DNA of 64,000 nucleotides from an uncultured Clostridia bacterium (lineage in GTDB: Bacteria > Bacillota > Clostridia > Lachnospirales > CAG-274). Within the stretch, counting starts at the first letter, position 1. The number at the start of each line of letters is the position of its first letter. Below the pieces are notes generated by a model. The model was not told the origin of the DNA. It was given only the letters and a program-made list of their open reading frames with translations, and ran no database searches. Both the position numbers and the translations under genes were made by a program. This document shows, one piece after another, positions 37,903 through 47,313 of the stretch. The stretch spans positions 25,795 through 89,794 of the forward strand of contig CALWOZ010000002.1 of NCBI GenBank assembly GCA_944383305.1, written 5' to 3'.

Positions 37903-38463
37903 TTAATGTATAATTAATTTTTTATACTTTTTACAAATTTTATTAAAATACACATTATTATTAGCTAAAATTTTAATTATTTTATCATCATAAAAATTAA
38001 ATAATATATGATTTTTTGTATCTAAAAAGAATACAGAAGAAAAAAGGGCAGAAAACCCATCATCTTTTAAAAATAACATTTCTTTAAAAAGAGTTTTTAT
38101 TTTAATATTTTTATTAGATAAATCCCAATAAAAAGTTATTGTTTCTTTTAAATTATTATTATCCTTACATAAAGTTTTTTTCATACTTAAAGGCTTTTTT
38201 AACTTACATATATCCATAAATTTATTTAGTGTGTTTAAAGTGTTTTCTAAGTTATTAAACATATTTTCTTCACTAAAAGGAAACTCTATTTTAAAGATTA
38301 ATGTATCAAAATTAAAGCTATTATATAATTTTAAAGCAGTTTTTAGTCCTTTTTTATAATTTTTTATATTATTACATATTAAAAAATTTGTATAGTTATT
38401 ATTAGATTTATAGTTAATAATATTTAACTCTTTAAAGGTATTATTTACTTTAGATTGTATCAT
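37903..38463 (-). CDS. Unknown protein, DUF3885-like
   Basis: 186 residues, Lys/Asn-rich and cytosolic. The C-terminal half (FSSVFFLDTKNHILFNFYDD... then YKKLIIH) resembles the DUF3885 pattern, where a YDDRG-type motif is followed by a short helix and a Y-x-x-W/L-I end, but the match is weak and read by eye. It lies 24 bp after rlmD and 16 bp before ttcA in the same operon. No function assigned. Confidence 0.6.
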   Translation of the reverse strand: MIQSKVNNTFKELNIINYKSNNNYTNFLICNNIKNYKKGLKTALKLYNSFNFDTLIFKIEFPFSEENMFNNLENTLNTLNKFMDICKLKKPLSMKKTLCKDNNNLKETITFYWDLSNKNIKIKTLFKEMLFLKDDGFSALFSSVFFLDTKNHILFNFYDDKIIKILANNNVYFNKICKKYKKLIIH

Positions 38464-38487
38464 ATTTAATCCTTTCTATAATATAGA

Positions 38488-39846
38488 TTATCTAGTTATT
38501 AATGCTACACACTCTATATGAGTAGTCATACAAAACATATCAACAGGTTGTATTTTTCTTAGTTTAAAACCAAAATTTGATAGATAATCTAAATCTCTAG
38601 CTAAAGTAGAATTATCACAAGATATATACACAAGCTTTTTTATGTTAGTTTTTGATATAGCATCTAATAAAACTTTGTCACAACCTTTTCGAGGTGGGTC
38701 TACAACTATTATATCTGGATATATATTTTTTTCAAATATAAGATTCGGCATAATATCTTCAGATTTACCTACAAAAAATTCTACATTAGTTATATTGTTT
38801 AATTTTGCATTAGATATAGCGTTTTTTATAGCGTCAGGTACAATTTCTATACCATATACTTTTTTACAATTTTTAGCTAAAAACAAGGATATAGTTCCTA
38901 TGCCACAATATGCGTCAAATACAATTTCATCACCTTTTAAGTCACAAAAATCTAAAGCTTTTTGATATAATACTTCTGTTTGAATAGGGTTTACTTGATA
39001 AAAAGAAAGAGGGGATATGTTAAACTTTAAATCTTTTATATAATCAACAATATATCCCTTGCCTAATATAGTTTCTGTCTTATCACCTAAAATAACATTT
39101 GTATTTTTAGTGTTAAAGTTTATAACAATACTGTCTAAATTTGGAATATCTTTAAGTTTTTGTATAAGTAAATCTTTATATAAAAATTTATTATTATTTA
39201 TTACTATACAAACTAAAAGTTCATTAGTTTTATTTCCTATTCGAGTTACAATATGTCTTAAATCACCTTTACCAGTGTTTTCGTCATATATAGAAATGTT
39301 ACTATCTTTAATAAATTCTTTAATTTTTTGTATAATTAATGTGTTTATAGGATTTTGTATAGCACAATTTTCTATATTTACTATATTGTGTGAACGAGGT
39401 TTATAAAAGCCTATGTTTACTTTGTCAGTAAAGTTTATAGGAAAGCTAGCTTTATTTCTATAATTGAAAGGATTATTCATACCAATGGCTTTAGGCACTT
39501 TTATATCTGTTATTTTAGCTATTTTTTTTAAATTAGATTGTATAAATTTAGATTTTATATTAAGTTGTTCATCATATTTAAGATGTAAAAGATTACACCC
39601 TCCACATTTATTAAAGTGTTCACAAGGTGGAGATTGTCTATCAGGAGATGGAGTTAATATTTCTATTAGTTTGCCATAACAATAGTTCTTTTTAATTTTA
39701 ACAATTTTAACTTTAACAGTCTCTTTAGGTAAAGCACCTTGGACTAATACAATAAAATTATCTATCTTTCCAATGCCTTCTCCATTTATACCTATATCGG
39801 TTATATTCACATTAAAATAATCATTTTTCTTTATTTCCATTTTCAT
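38488..39846 (-). CDS. rlmD: 23S rRNA (uracil-5-)-methyltransferase RlmD-like
   Basis: 452 residues of the TrmA/RumA family, which 5-methylates uracil in 23S rRNA. N-terminal TRAM domain (about 1-60: DYFNVNITDIGINGEGIGKI), iron-sulphur cysteines in CEHFNKCGGCNLLHL plus a later CAIQ, AdoMet site FDAYCGIGTISLFLAKNC, DPPRKGCD, and catalytic cysteine in YISCDNSTLARDL. Some family members in Firmicutes act at other positions (RlmCD). Its start overlaps the small gene at 39821-39964 by 26 bp. Confidence 0.9.
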   Translation of the reverse strand: MKMEIKKNDYFNVNITDIGINGEGIGKIDNFIVLVQGALPKETVKVKIVKIKKNYCYGKLIEILTPSPDRQSPPCEHFNKCGGCNLLHLKYDEQLNIKSKFIQSNLKKIAKITDIKVPKAIGMNNPFNYRNKASFPINFTDKVNIGFYKPRSHNIVNIENCAIQNPINTLIIQKIKEFIKDSNISIYDENTGKGDLRHIVTRIGNKTNELLVCIVINNNKFLYKDLLIQKLKDIPNLDSIVINFNTKNTNVILGDKTETILGKGYIVDYIKDLKFNISPLSFYQVNPIQTEVLYQKALDFCDLKGDEIVFDAYCGIGTISLFLAKNCKKVYGIEIVPDAIKNAISNAKLNNITNVEFFVGKSEDIMPNLIFEKNIYPDIIVVDPPRKGCDKVLLDAISKTNIKKLVYISCDNSTLARDLDYLSNFGFKLRKIQPVDMFCMTTHIECVALITR

Positions 39847-39964
39847 TACCTTTTTTATCTAAATTTAAGTATTGTTGTAAAGCTTTAGCTAAAATTTTTT
39901 CATCTGTTATATTTAAAACTCGTTCTATATTTTTTCTATTAAAATTTTTAATTTCTTTTTCCAT
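39821..39964 (-). CDS. Small hypothetical protein (47 aa) coupled to rlmD
   Basis: MEKEIKNFNRKNIERVLNIT ... KALQQYLNLDKKGNENGNKE-K. Ribosome site AAGGTG before its ATG. It ends inside the rlmD start region (26-bp overlap), so it may drive coupled translation of rlmD. It is basic and helical; no family recognised. Confidence 0.55.
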   Translation of the reverse strand: MEKEIKNFNRKNIERVLNITDEKILAKALQQYLNLDKKGNENGNKEK

Positions 39965-39979
39965 AAATTCACCTTAAAA

Positions 39980-40525
39980 TTAAAGTTTATCATAAAAATC
40001 GCAAACGGTCTGTCTACACATACAATGTTTACAATGGACAAAGCTACAATTAGCTTGTCCTTGTCCAGTTTTTAGCATACTACGCATATCTTCTAATGTT
40101 TTTAAAAGATACTTTCTTAAATATCTAGTATTATGGACAATAAAAGAATAATCGCTATATATTAATTTACCTTTTTTTACTTTATATCCATATAAATCTT
40201 CTATAATAAGAAAATAAGCTACAAGTTGTAACAAATCACCAGTATGAGGCATACTTTCATTTTTTATAGCACCACTTTTTAATTCTATTATATAACAAGT
40301 ATTAAATTTTTTATAAATAAAATCTGGCTTACCTTGTATATTATATTTTTCAGAATAGAGTATTTTTTTATATATAACATTGGGATTTTTATTTTTTGTA
40401 TTTTGATCTGTATAAAATAAAGTATATCCAAAGGGAACTAATCTTTTAGATTTAATCTTTTTAACCTGCTTAGGTCTTATTAAAAGAAAAATTAAAAATA
40501 ATAAAAATATTATAACAATCCACAT
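39980..40525 (-). CDS. Membrane-anchored Cas4/Dna2-like nuclease, C-terminal part
   Basis: 181 residues from ATG 40525. It begins with a transmembrane helix (MWIVIIFLLFLIFLLIRP), then a PD-(D/E)XK nuclease core with the catalytic Asp in QGKPDFIYKK and Glu-x-Lys in YIIELKSG, a Gln in DLLQLVAYF, and a C-terminal cysteine cluster (CSFVHCKHCMCRQTVC) as in the iron-sulphur Cas4 family. No ribosome site precedes either ATG 40525 or the GTG at 40537. The N-terminal Cas4-like half is encoded by the overlapping upstream gene; the two may be joined by -1 frameshifting at an A7 run (40531-40525). No CRISPR array or other cas gene is near. Confidence 0.72.
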   Translation of the reverse strand: MWIVIIFLLFLIFLLIRPKQVKKIKSKRLVPFGYTLFYTDQNTKNKNPNVIYKKILYSEKYNIQGKPDFIYKKFNTCYIIELKSGAIKNESMPHTGDLLQLVAYFLIIEDLYGYKVKKGKLIYSDYSFIVHNTRYLRKYLLKTLEDMRSMLKTGQGQANCSFVHCKHCMCRQTVCDFYDKL

Positions 40526-40812
40526 TTTTTTAACCACAATATAATAAATATAAAAATAGATATAAATATAACAAATAAAATAAATCTTATTATTATTCTA
40601 ATTTTTCTTCTAATAAGAAATTTGTCGTGAAAATCAATCCCCCGTTTAAAATTATTAATAGTTTTGTCTGTAAGCCCTAGTTTTTCGTTTCTTTCTTTAT
40701 ACACTTCTCTAATATATTTTTTACCATATAGCCTTTCATAATACCAGCTATATTGACAGTAACAATATTTATTTATCTCACTAGCAGAAATTTTTTCGTC
40801 GTTATTATACAT
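40510..40812 (-). CDS. Membrane-anchored Cas4/Dna2-like nuclease, N-terminal part
   Basis: 100 residues: ISASEINKYCYCQYSWYYER resembles the N-terminal Cas4/RecB-like motif with the first cluster cysteine, and FKRGIDFHDKFL carries the conserved G-x-x-x-H. A transmembrane helix (IRFILFVIFISIFIFIILWL) and LKKCGLL end the protein. It overlaps the next gene, which has its own transmembrane helix and the rest of the nuclease fold. Its ATG overlaps the YhaM stop by one base. An intact family member would be a single chain, so this is a natural split, a frameshifted gene or a recoded one. Confidence 0.7.
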   Translation of the reverse strand: MYNNDEKISASEINKYCYCQYSWYYERLYGKKYIREVYKERNEKLGLTDKTINNFKRGIDFHDKFLIRRKIRIIIRFILFVIFISIFIFIILWLKKCGLL

Positions 40813-41753
40813 TAAAAGTTGGACTTTCTAAGATTTCTAGCTAACATTTTATGATATCCAACCCAGTTACCAGTGGTATTATCAGAAAAAATAGCATCTT
40901 CATACATTTTAATTTTTGCATCTAACTCGTCTGCACAATGTAAGATAAAAGCTTCGATTGTTTTTGGTCTTTTTGGAGAACCAAATTCGTATTCCCCGTG
41001 ATGAGAAAGTATACTATGTTTTAAAAGAGATTGTAATTGATGAGGAAAATCTGGTATTTTGTTAGATTCTTTTGTGATAAGTTCTGTACCTATGACAATA
41101 TGACCTAAAAGTTGTCCATCATCTGTATAGTCATTGTCTGGAAAAGGTGATAACTCAAACATTTTACCTACATCGTGTAAAAGAGCAGAGGCTAATAATA
41201 AATCTCTATTTACATAAGAATAATGAGAAGATAAAAAATCACATATTTGGCAAATTGATAAACTATGTTCTAAAAGACCTCCCATATAGCTATGGTGCAT
41301 ATTTTTAGCAGCAGAATGTATTTTAAATCTTTCTCTTAAATCATCATTTTTAATATAAATATTTTCTAAAAGAGTTTTAATGTAGACGTTTTCTAAGCTA
41401 GATATTATATTTACAATTTTTTTATAAAGTTCTTCAATATCCTTATCTGTAGAAGGAATATAGTCTATTGGGTCATATTCTCCCTCTTGGCTACGTCTTA
41501 TCTTTCTAATGGTTAATTGTAGCTCATTTTGATATGATAAAACAGTTCCGTCTATTTTTATAAAGTCATTTTCTTCAAAGCTTTGAATTTGATTGTTAAG
41601 TTCCCATACTTTAGCATTAATAGTACCTGTCTTATCTTGAAGTAATAAAGAAAGATAGTTTTTGCCTGCACGAGATTTTAATGTTTGCTTTTTTTTACAA
41701 AGATAATGCTCAACTATTGTTTCATCTATTTTTAAATCTGATATATATCTCAT
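40812..41753 (-). CDS. yhaM: 3'-5' exoribonuclease YhaM family
   Basis: 313 residues: N-terminal OB-fold (about 1-95: YLSLLLQDKTGTINAKVWEL) and an HD phosphohydrolase domain (about 135-300) with HHSYMGGLLEHSLSICQ, LLLASALLHDVGKMFEL and KHSILSHHGEYEFGSPKRP metal-binding histidines. It trims RNA and DNA 3' ends. GAGGATAA-type ribosome site. Between the radical SAM gene and the Cas4-like pair. Confidence 0.9.
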   Translation of the reverse strand: MRYISDLKIDETIVEHYLCKKKQTLKSRAGKNYLSLLLQDKTGTINAKVWELNNQIQSFEENDFIKIDGTVLSYQNELQLTIRKIRRSQEGEYDPIDYIPSTDKDIEELYKKIVNIISSLENVYIKTLLENIYIKNDDLRERFKIHSAAKNMHHSYMGGLLEHSLSICQICDFLSSHYSYVNRDLLLASALLHDVGKMFELSPFPDNDYTDDGQLLGHIVIGTELITKESNKIPDFPHQLQSLLKHSILSHHGEYEFGSPKRPKTIEAFILHCADELDAKIKMYEDAIFSDNTTGNWVGYHKMLARNLRKSNF

Positions 41754-41803
41754 TAGTTATCCTCCAAATATTTTATAATATAAATATACTATGTAAACAG
41801 GAA

Positions 41804-42745
41804 TTAGTCAAATTTTTTAAGAGCCTTTCCGTTAGTGTATGTAAAAAGTCTACCTTGAAATCGGCTTTCTTCTTTCATTTTTTGTTCTATCATTTCCTTT
41901 ATTTTCCACCAACTCATACCCCAATTAGAAAATAGTGTAAATTCTTCAGGAGCTCGACCTATTATTCTTTGTATAGCTATTTTAGGGTCTAAATATTCTA
42001 AAAAGGTTATTACTTTTTCTATATAGTCATCTAAAGGTAACATAGAAAATTCATTGTTTATATATTGTTTAGCAAGAATAGTGTTTTTTTCTATATAAAG
42101 AGCGTGTAATTTAACAAAGTCTGTTTTTAATACAGATACTATTTTTGCAGTTTCTATAGTATCTTCTATTGTATCCCACGGAAGATTTAATATTATATGA
42201 GTACATACATTAAAATTATAAGATTTTATAATATTTACAGCTTCTATATATTCGGCTAATGTATGACCTCTATTTATTTTATTTAAAGTTTTATAATTAG
42301 CTGTTTGTAGCCCAAGTTCTATTGTTATGTCTAAATTATGATTGTCTTTAATGTCTTTTAATATATTTAAGTAATCTTCATTTATACAATCTGGTCTAGT
42401 TGAAATAGATATATCCACAATATCATCTAATACTGCCTCATTTACATATTTTTTAAATAAATGGGTAGGGATATATGTGTTTGAATAACTTTGAAAATAT
42501 GCTATAAACTTTTTTGCTTTATATTTTTTTGATATAAATTCTTTGTTTTTTAAAAGTTGTTCTTTAACCGATAGATTGGCAGATAAATTTTCAAAGCCAA
42601 CACCTTCATCTCCACAATAGGTACAACCTCCAAAACTAATATTTCCATCTCTGTTAGGACAGTTAGTTTCTTTTAAAGATATTGGAAGCTTGTATACTTT
42701 TTCTCCATATTTTTCTTTTAAATATTTTGAATATTCTTTATACAT
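41804..42745 (-). CDS. Radical SAM protein, TIGR01212/YhcC family
   Basis: 313 residues with a cysteine set in CPNRDGNISFGGCTYCGDEG, then a radical SAM barrel (FQSYSNTYIPTHLFKKYVNE, SISTRPDCINEDYLNIL, ELGLQTANYKTLNKINRGHT, THIILNLPWDT). Family members are conserved but of uncertain function, probably tRNA or protein modification. It is the first gene of the minus-strand operon that runs to ttcA. Confidence 0.88.
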   Translation of the reverse strand: MYKEYSKYLKEKYGEKVYKLPISLKETNCPNRDGNISFGGCTYCGDEGVGFENLSANLSVKEQLLKNKEFISKKYKAKKFIAYFQSYSNTYIPTHLFKKYVNEAVLDDIVDISISTRPDCINEDYLNILKDIKDNHNLDITIELGLQTANYKTLNKINRGHTLAEYIEAVNIIKSYNFNVCTHIILNLPWDTIEDTIETAKIVSVLKTDFVKLHALYIEKNTILAKQYINNEFSMLPLDDYIEKVITFLEYLDPKIAIQRIIGRAPEEFTLFSNWGMSWWKIKEMIEQKMKEESRFQGRLFTYTNGKALKKFD

Positions 42746-42952
42746 AAAATGCCTTTCTAATTTATAATAATATATTATAAATATTATATATTAATTAATA
42801 TAATAATTATATTAAATTTAAAATATATTTTCAAGAAACTATTGACAATAAACTAAATTTTTTGTTAATCTAAAAAATAGATTAAATTTTATAAATAATT
42901 ATTTATAATTAAACTATGACTTTATTTTGAAAAATATTAGGAATATTGTTTA

Positions 42953-42973
42953 TTTTGATACAAAGTATCAAAA
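42953..42973. promoter_or_regulatory. Perfect 21-bp palindrome upstream of topoisomerase genes
   Basis: TTTTGATAC, AAA, GTATCAAAA: nine-base arms with a three-base centre, about 50 bp before parE. A near-identical 30-bp region occurs upstream of spoIIGA in the same orientation relative to its gene. It looks like an operator for a dimeric regulator I cannot name. Confidence 0.6.
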
Positions 42974-43024
42974 AAGTATTATAATTTAAAATAGATAATA
43001 AAAACATAAAAAGGTAGGAGCTTT

Positions 43025-45013
43025 ATGGCAAATAACAAAAACAATATAAAAAAGGTATCTGAATATGGAAATGATAGTATAACCTCATTAAAAGGTGCAG
43101 ATAGAGTTAGACTAAGACCAGCCGTAATATTTGGCTCTGATGGTATTTTAGGATGTAAGCACTCTATTTTTGAAATATTATCAAATTCAATTGACGAGGC
43201 AAGAGAAGGTTTTGGAAATTTAATAAAAATATCTTATTTTAAAGATAAATCTATATGTATAGAGGATAATGGGCGAGGTATACCTGTAGATTATAATCCT
43301 AAAGAAGAAAAATATAACTGGGAACTTTTGTTTTGTGAACTGTACGCTGGTGGTAAGTACTTAAACAATAGTGGTGAAAATTATGAGTTTAGTTTAGGGC
43401 TTAATGGACTTGGACTTTGTTCTACACAGTATAGTTCAGAATATATGGACGTAGAAATAATTAGAGATGGATATAAATATACACTACATTTTGAAAAAGG
43501 TGAAAATGTAGGAGGATTAAAAAAAGAAAAAACAAATATAAAAACAACAGGAAGTAAAATACATTGGCGTCCAGATACAGAGGTTTTTACAGACATAAAT
43601 GTAGAGTTAGATTATTTTAAAGAAACTTTAAAAAGACAATGTGTAGTAAATGCAGGTCTTAAATTTGAACTTTATAATGAAGAAACCGATGAAACTTTTA
43701 ACTTTTGTTATGAACAAGGGATAAAAGACTATATAAAAGAAATAGCAGAGGATAAAAGTTTTATTGAACCAGTATATTATAGCTATGAAACAAAAGGTAA
43801 AGACAGAGAAGACAAAGAAGAATATAAACTAAAATTTGAAATGGCATTTACTTTTAACAATGAAATAAATATAATAGAATATTATCATAATTCTAGCTTT
43901 TTAGAATATGGTGGTTCACCAGATAAGGCAGTAAAATCAGCTTTTGTATTTGCTATTGATAAATATATAAAATCTAATAACTTATATAAAAAAGATGAAA
44001 AGAAAATTGTCTATTCGGATATAGAGGATAGTTTAATTATGGTTATAAATTCGTTTTCTACTCAAACAAGTTATGAAAATCAAACTAAAAAAGCCATAAC
44101 AAACAAGTTTATACAAGAGGCTATGACAGACTTTTTAAAAGAACGTCTTGAAGTATATTTTATAGAAAATAAGGCGGATGCAGATAAAATAGCAAATCAA
44201 GTTTTAATAAATAAAAGAAGCAGAGAAACAGCAGAAAAAACAAGAATAAACATTAAAAAGAAACTTACAGGCTCTTTAGATATGAATAATAGAGTGGAAA
44301 AATTTGTAAATTGTAGGTCTAAAGACGTTACTAAAAGAGAAATATATATAGTGGAAGGTGACTCTGCTCTTGGGGCTTGTATGCAAGGGCGTGACGCAGA
44401 ATTTCAAGGTATAATGCCTGTAAGAGGTAAGATACTTAACTGTCTTAAAGCTAATTATGATAAAATATTTAATAGTGACATTATAACAGACCTTTTAAAA
44501 GTTTTAGGTTGTGGCGTTGAGTTAAAAACAAAGCATAATAAAGAACTTAATAGCTTTGACTTAAGTCAGCTTAGATGGGATAAAATTATAATATGTACTG
44601 ATGCTGACGTAGATGGATTTCAAATAAGAACACTTATACTTACTATGTTATATAGATTAGTGCCTACATTAATAGAAGAAAAGAAAGTATTTATTGCAGA
44701 ATCTCCATTGTATGAAATTACAGCTGGCAAAAAAACATTTTTCGCTTATTCTGAAAAAGAAAAAGCTGACATAATAAATAAAATAGATGGTAAATATCAT
44801 ATACAACGCTCTAAAGGACTTGGTGAAAATGAGCCAGAGATGATGTGGCAAACGACTATGAACCCTAAAACTAGAAAACTTGTTCAAGTTTTGCCAGAAG
44901 ATGTAGAGAAAACAAAAGAAATGTTTGAAATGCTACTTGGAGATAACTTGAAAGGAAGAAAGGAATATATAGAACAAAATGGATATAAATATATAGACCT
45001 TACAGACGTTTAA
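43025..45013 (+). CDS. parE: Type IIA DNA topoisomerase, ParE/GyrB-like subunit
   Basis: 662 residues. GHKL ATPase (EILSNSIDEAREG, EDNGRGIPVD, LGLNGLGLCSTQYSS), transducer, then TOPRIM metal-binding residues in IVEGDSALGACMQGRDAEF and CTDADVDGFQIRTL, and C-terminal HIQRSKGLGENEPEMMWQTT. With the following gene it forms a heterotetramer that decatenates or relaxes DNA. The pair diverges from canonical GyrA/GyrB, so topoisomerase IV is the better call. AGGAG ribosome site. Confidence 0.9.
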   Translation: MANNKNNIKKVSEYGNDSITSLKGADRVRLRPAVIFGSDGILGCKHSIFEILSNSIDEAREGFGNLIKISYFKDKSICIEDNGRGIPVDYNPKEEKYNWELLFCELYAGGKYLNNSGENYEFSLGLNGLGLCSTQYSSEYMDVEIIRDGYKYTLHFEKGENVGGLKKEKTNIKTTGSKIHWRPDTEVFTDINVELDYFKETLKRQCVVNAGLKFELYNEETDETFNFCYEQGIKDYIKEIAEDKSFIEPVYYSYETKGKDREDKEEYKLKFEMAFTFNNEINIIEYYHNSSFLEYGGSPDKAVKSAFVFAIDKYIKSNNLYKKDEKKIVYSDIEDSLIMVINSFSTQTSYENQTKKAITNKFIQEAMTDFLKERLEVYFIENKADADKIANQVLINKRSRETAEKTRINIKKKLTGSLDMNNRVEKFVNCRSKDVTKREIYIVEGDSALGACMQGRDAEFQGIMPVRGKILNCLKANYDKIFNSDIITDLLKVLGCGVELKTKHNKELNSFDLSQLRWDKIIICTDADVDGFQIRTLILTMLYRLVPTLIEEKKVFIAESPLYEITAGKKTFFAYSEKEKADIINKIDGKYHIQRSKGLGENEPEMMWQTTMNPKTRKLVQVLPEDVEKTKEMFEMLLGDNLKGRKEYIEQNGYKYIDLTDV

Positions 45014-45037
45014 AATATTATAATATAAGGAGACTAT

Positions 45038-47209
45038 ATGAATAATTATATAGAACAACCAATAACAAAAACATTAGAAACAAACTATATGCCTTATGCT
45101 ATGAGTGTTATTATATCTAGAGCCATACCAGAAATAGACGGATTTAAACCTTCACATAGAAAACTTTTATACACTATGTATAAAATGGGACTTTTAACTG
45201 GAAATAGAACTAAATCTACAAATGTTGTTGGTCAAACTATGAAGTTAAATCCTCACGGAGATATGGCTATATATGAAACACTTGTTAGGCTAACAAGAGG
45301 AAATGACGCATTACTTACACCTTTTATAGATTCTAAAGGAAACTTTGGTAAGCAATTTTCTAGAGATATGGCTTTTGCAGCATCTAGATATACTGAGGTT
45401 AAGTTAGATAGTATATGTCAAGAAATATTTAAAAATATAGATAAAGATACAGTAGATTTTATAGATAATTATGATGGAACTATGAAAGAACCTATACTTT
45501 TTCCTACTACTTTTCCTAACATATTAGTCACTAATAACCAAGGAATAGCAGTTAGTATGGCAAGTTCTATTTGTAGCTTTAATCTTAAAGAAGTTTGTGA
45601 TGCTACTATAAAGTTTATTAAAAATGAAAAAGTAGACATTAAAAAATATCTTAAAGCTCCAGACTTTTCTAGTGGTGGAGAACTTATTTATAATGAAAAA
45701 GAAATAAATAATATATATGAGACAGGTCGTGGTAGCTTTAAACTTAGAGGCAAATATAGATTTGATAAGAAAAATAGCCTTATAGAAATTTATGAAATAC
45801 CATATACAACAACGGTGGAAGCTATTATAGACAAAATAATAAGTCTTGTAAAGACAAATAAAATAAAAGAAATAAATGATGTTAGAAACGAAACAGATAA
45901 AAGTGGTCTTAAAATAGCAATAGATATTAAAAAAAGTGCTAATCCAGAGTTACTTATGCATAAGTTGTATTCTATGACTCCATTAAGTGATAGCTTTAGT
46001 TGTAATTTTAATGTACTTATAAATGGTGTACCTAAAACTATGGGTATAAAGCCAATACTTACAGAATGGCTAAAATTTAGAATAGAATGTATAAAAAGAC
46101 AAACAGCTTATGATTTAGAAAAGAAAAAAATAAAGCACCATCTTTTATCAGGACTTGCAAAAATTTTATTAGATATAGATAAAGCTATTACTATCATTAG
46201 AGATACTGAAGAAGATAGTATGGTTATACCAAACCTTATGAAAGGATTTAGTATAGACGAAGAACAAGCAGAATATATAGCAGAAATAAGACTTAGAAAT
46301 CTTAATAAAGAATATCTTTTAAATCGTATAAAAGAGCGAGAACAACTAGAACAAGATATGAAAGATTTAGAAGAAATTTATAAAAATGAAGAACTTATTA
46401 AAGATATAATATGTAGTGAACTAAAAGAAATAGGTAAAAAATATGGCAAACCTAGAAAAACAGAAATAATATATCACGAAGAAGTAAAAGAAATAGATGA
46501 ACACGAGCTTATAGAAGACTATATGGCTAAATTTTTCTTAACTAAAGAAAATTACTTTAAAAAAGTTACCCTTGTATCTTTACGTTCTTCTGGTGAACAT
46601 AAGTTAAAAGATGAGGACATTATTATACAAGAAATAGAGGCTAATAATAAATCAGAAATAATTTTCTTTTCAGATAAACACAATGTATATAAAGTAAAAG
46701 CTTATGATATACCAGAAGTAAAAGTTAGTAACATAGGACATTATTTACCTAATATATTGGATATGGAAGATGATGAAAATATACTATATTTTGTAATAAC
46801 AAATGATTATAAAGGACATATGTTATTTACTTTTGAAAATGGTAAAATAGCTAAAATACCTTTAGATATATATAAAACTAAAGTTAATAGAAAAAAACTT
46901 ATAAATGCTTATAATGATAAGTACAAATTAGTAAATATGAAATATATTTTAGAAGATATAGATATAGTTTTAGTTAGAGATAAGGATAAAGCACTTCTTT
47001 TAAATACTAGTCAAATAGAAGAAAAATCTACAAAATCATCTATTGGTGTAACAATATTAACAGTTAAAAAAGGTAATAAAGTTACCCGATGTTTAGAAAA
47101 AGAACAATTTTTATCAGATAATATAGAACATTATAGAAGTAAAGAAATACCATCTAATGGACATTTAATTTTAGATAAAGATAAGAATAAAAACCCGTTT
47201 TTAAATTAA
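45038..47209 (+). CDS. parC: Type IIA DNA topoisomerase, ParC/GyrA-like subunit
   Basis: 723 residues, shorter than GyrA. Winged-helix cleavage domain with catalytic Tyr in AASRYTEVKLDS, tower and coiled-coil domains (EEQAEYIAEIRLRNLNKEYL) and a reduced C-terminal beta-pinwheel (about 520-715). In the quinolone region the usual HPHGDS(S/A)IY reads NPHGDMAIYETLVR, so a Met takes the place of the target Ser. 24 bp after parE; AAGGAG ribosome site. Confidence 0.9.
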   Translation: MNNYIEQPITKTLETNYMPYAMSVIISRAIPEIDGFKPSHRKLLYTMYKMGLLTGNRTKSTNVVGQTMKLNPHGDMAIYETLVRLTRGNDALLTPFIDSKGNFGKQFSRDMAFAASRYTEVKLDSICQEIFKNIDKDTVDFIDNYDGTMKEPILFPTTFPNILVTNNQGIAVSMASSICSFNLKEVCDATIKFIKNEKVDIKKYLKAPDFSSGGELIYNEKEINNIYETGRGSFKLRGKYRFDKKNSLIEIYEIPYTTTVEAIIDKIISLVKTNKIKEINDVRNETDKSGLKIAIDIKKSANPELLMHKLYSMTPLSDSFSCNFNVLINGVPKTMGIKPILTEWLKFRIECIKRQTAYDLEKKKIKHHLLSGLAKILLDIDKAITIIRDTEEDSMVIPNLMKGFSIDEEQAEYIAEIRLRNLNKEYLLNRIKEREQLEQDMKDLEEIYKNEELIKDIICSELKEIGKKYGKPRKTEIIYHEEVKEIDEHELIEDYMAKFFLTKENYFKKVTLVSLRSSGEHKLKDEDIIIQEIEANNKSEIIFFSDKHNVYKVKAYDIPEVKVSNIGHYLPNILDMEDDENILYFVITNDYKGHMLFTFENGKIAKIPLDIYKTKVNRKKLINAYNDKYKLVNMKYILEDIDIVLVRDKDKALLLNTSQIEEKSTKSSIGVTILTVKKGNKVTRCLEKEQFLSDNIEHYRSKEIPSNGHLILDKDKNKNPFLN

Positions 47210-47313
47210 TTTTTTATATATTTTATATTAGTCTTAATTTTTAAAATAAAGTTATAAAAAAAAAGCCTTCTACATATATTTTTATAAATAAAATATATAG
47301 GAGGTCTTTTTTT

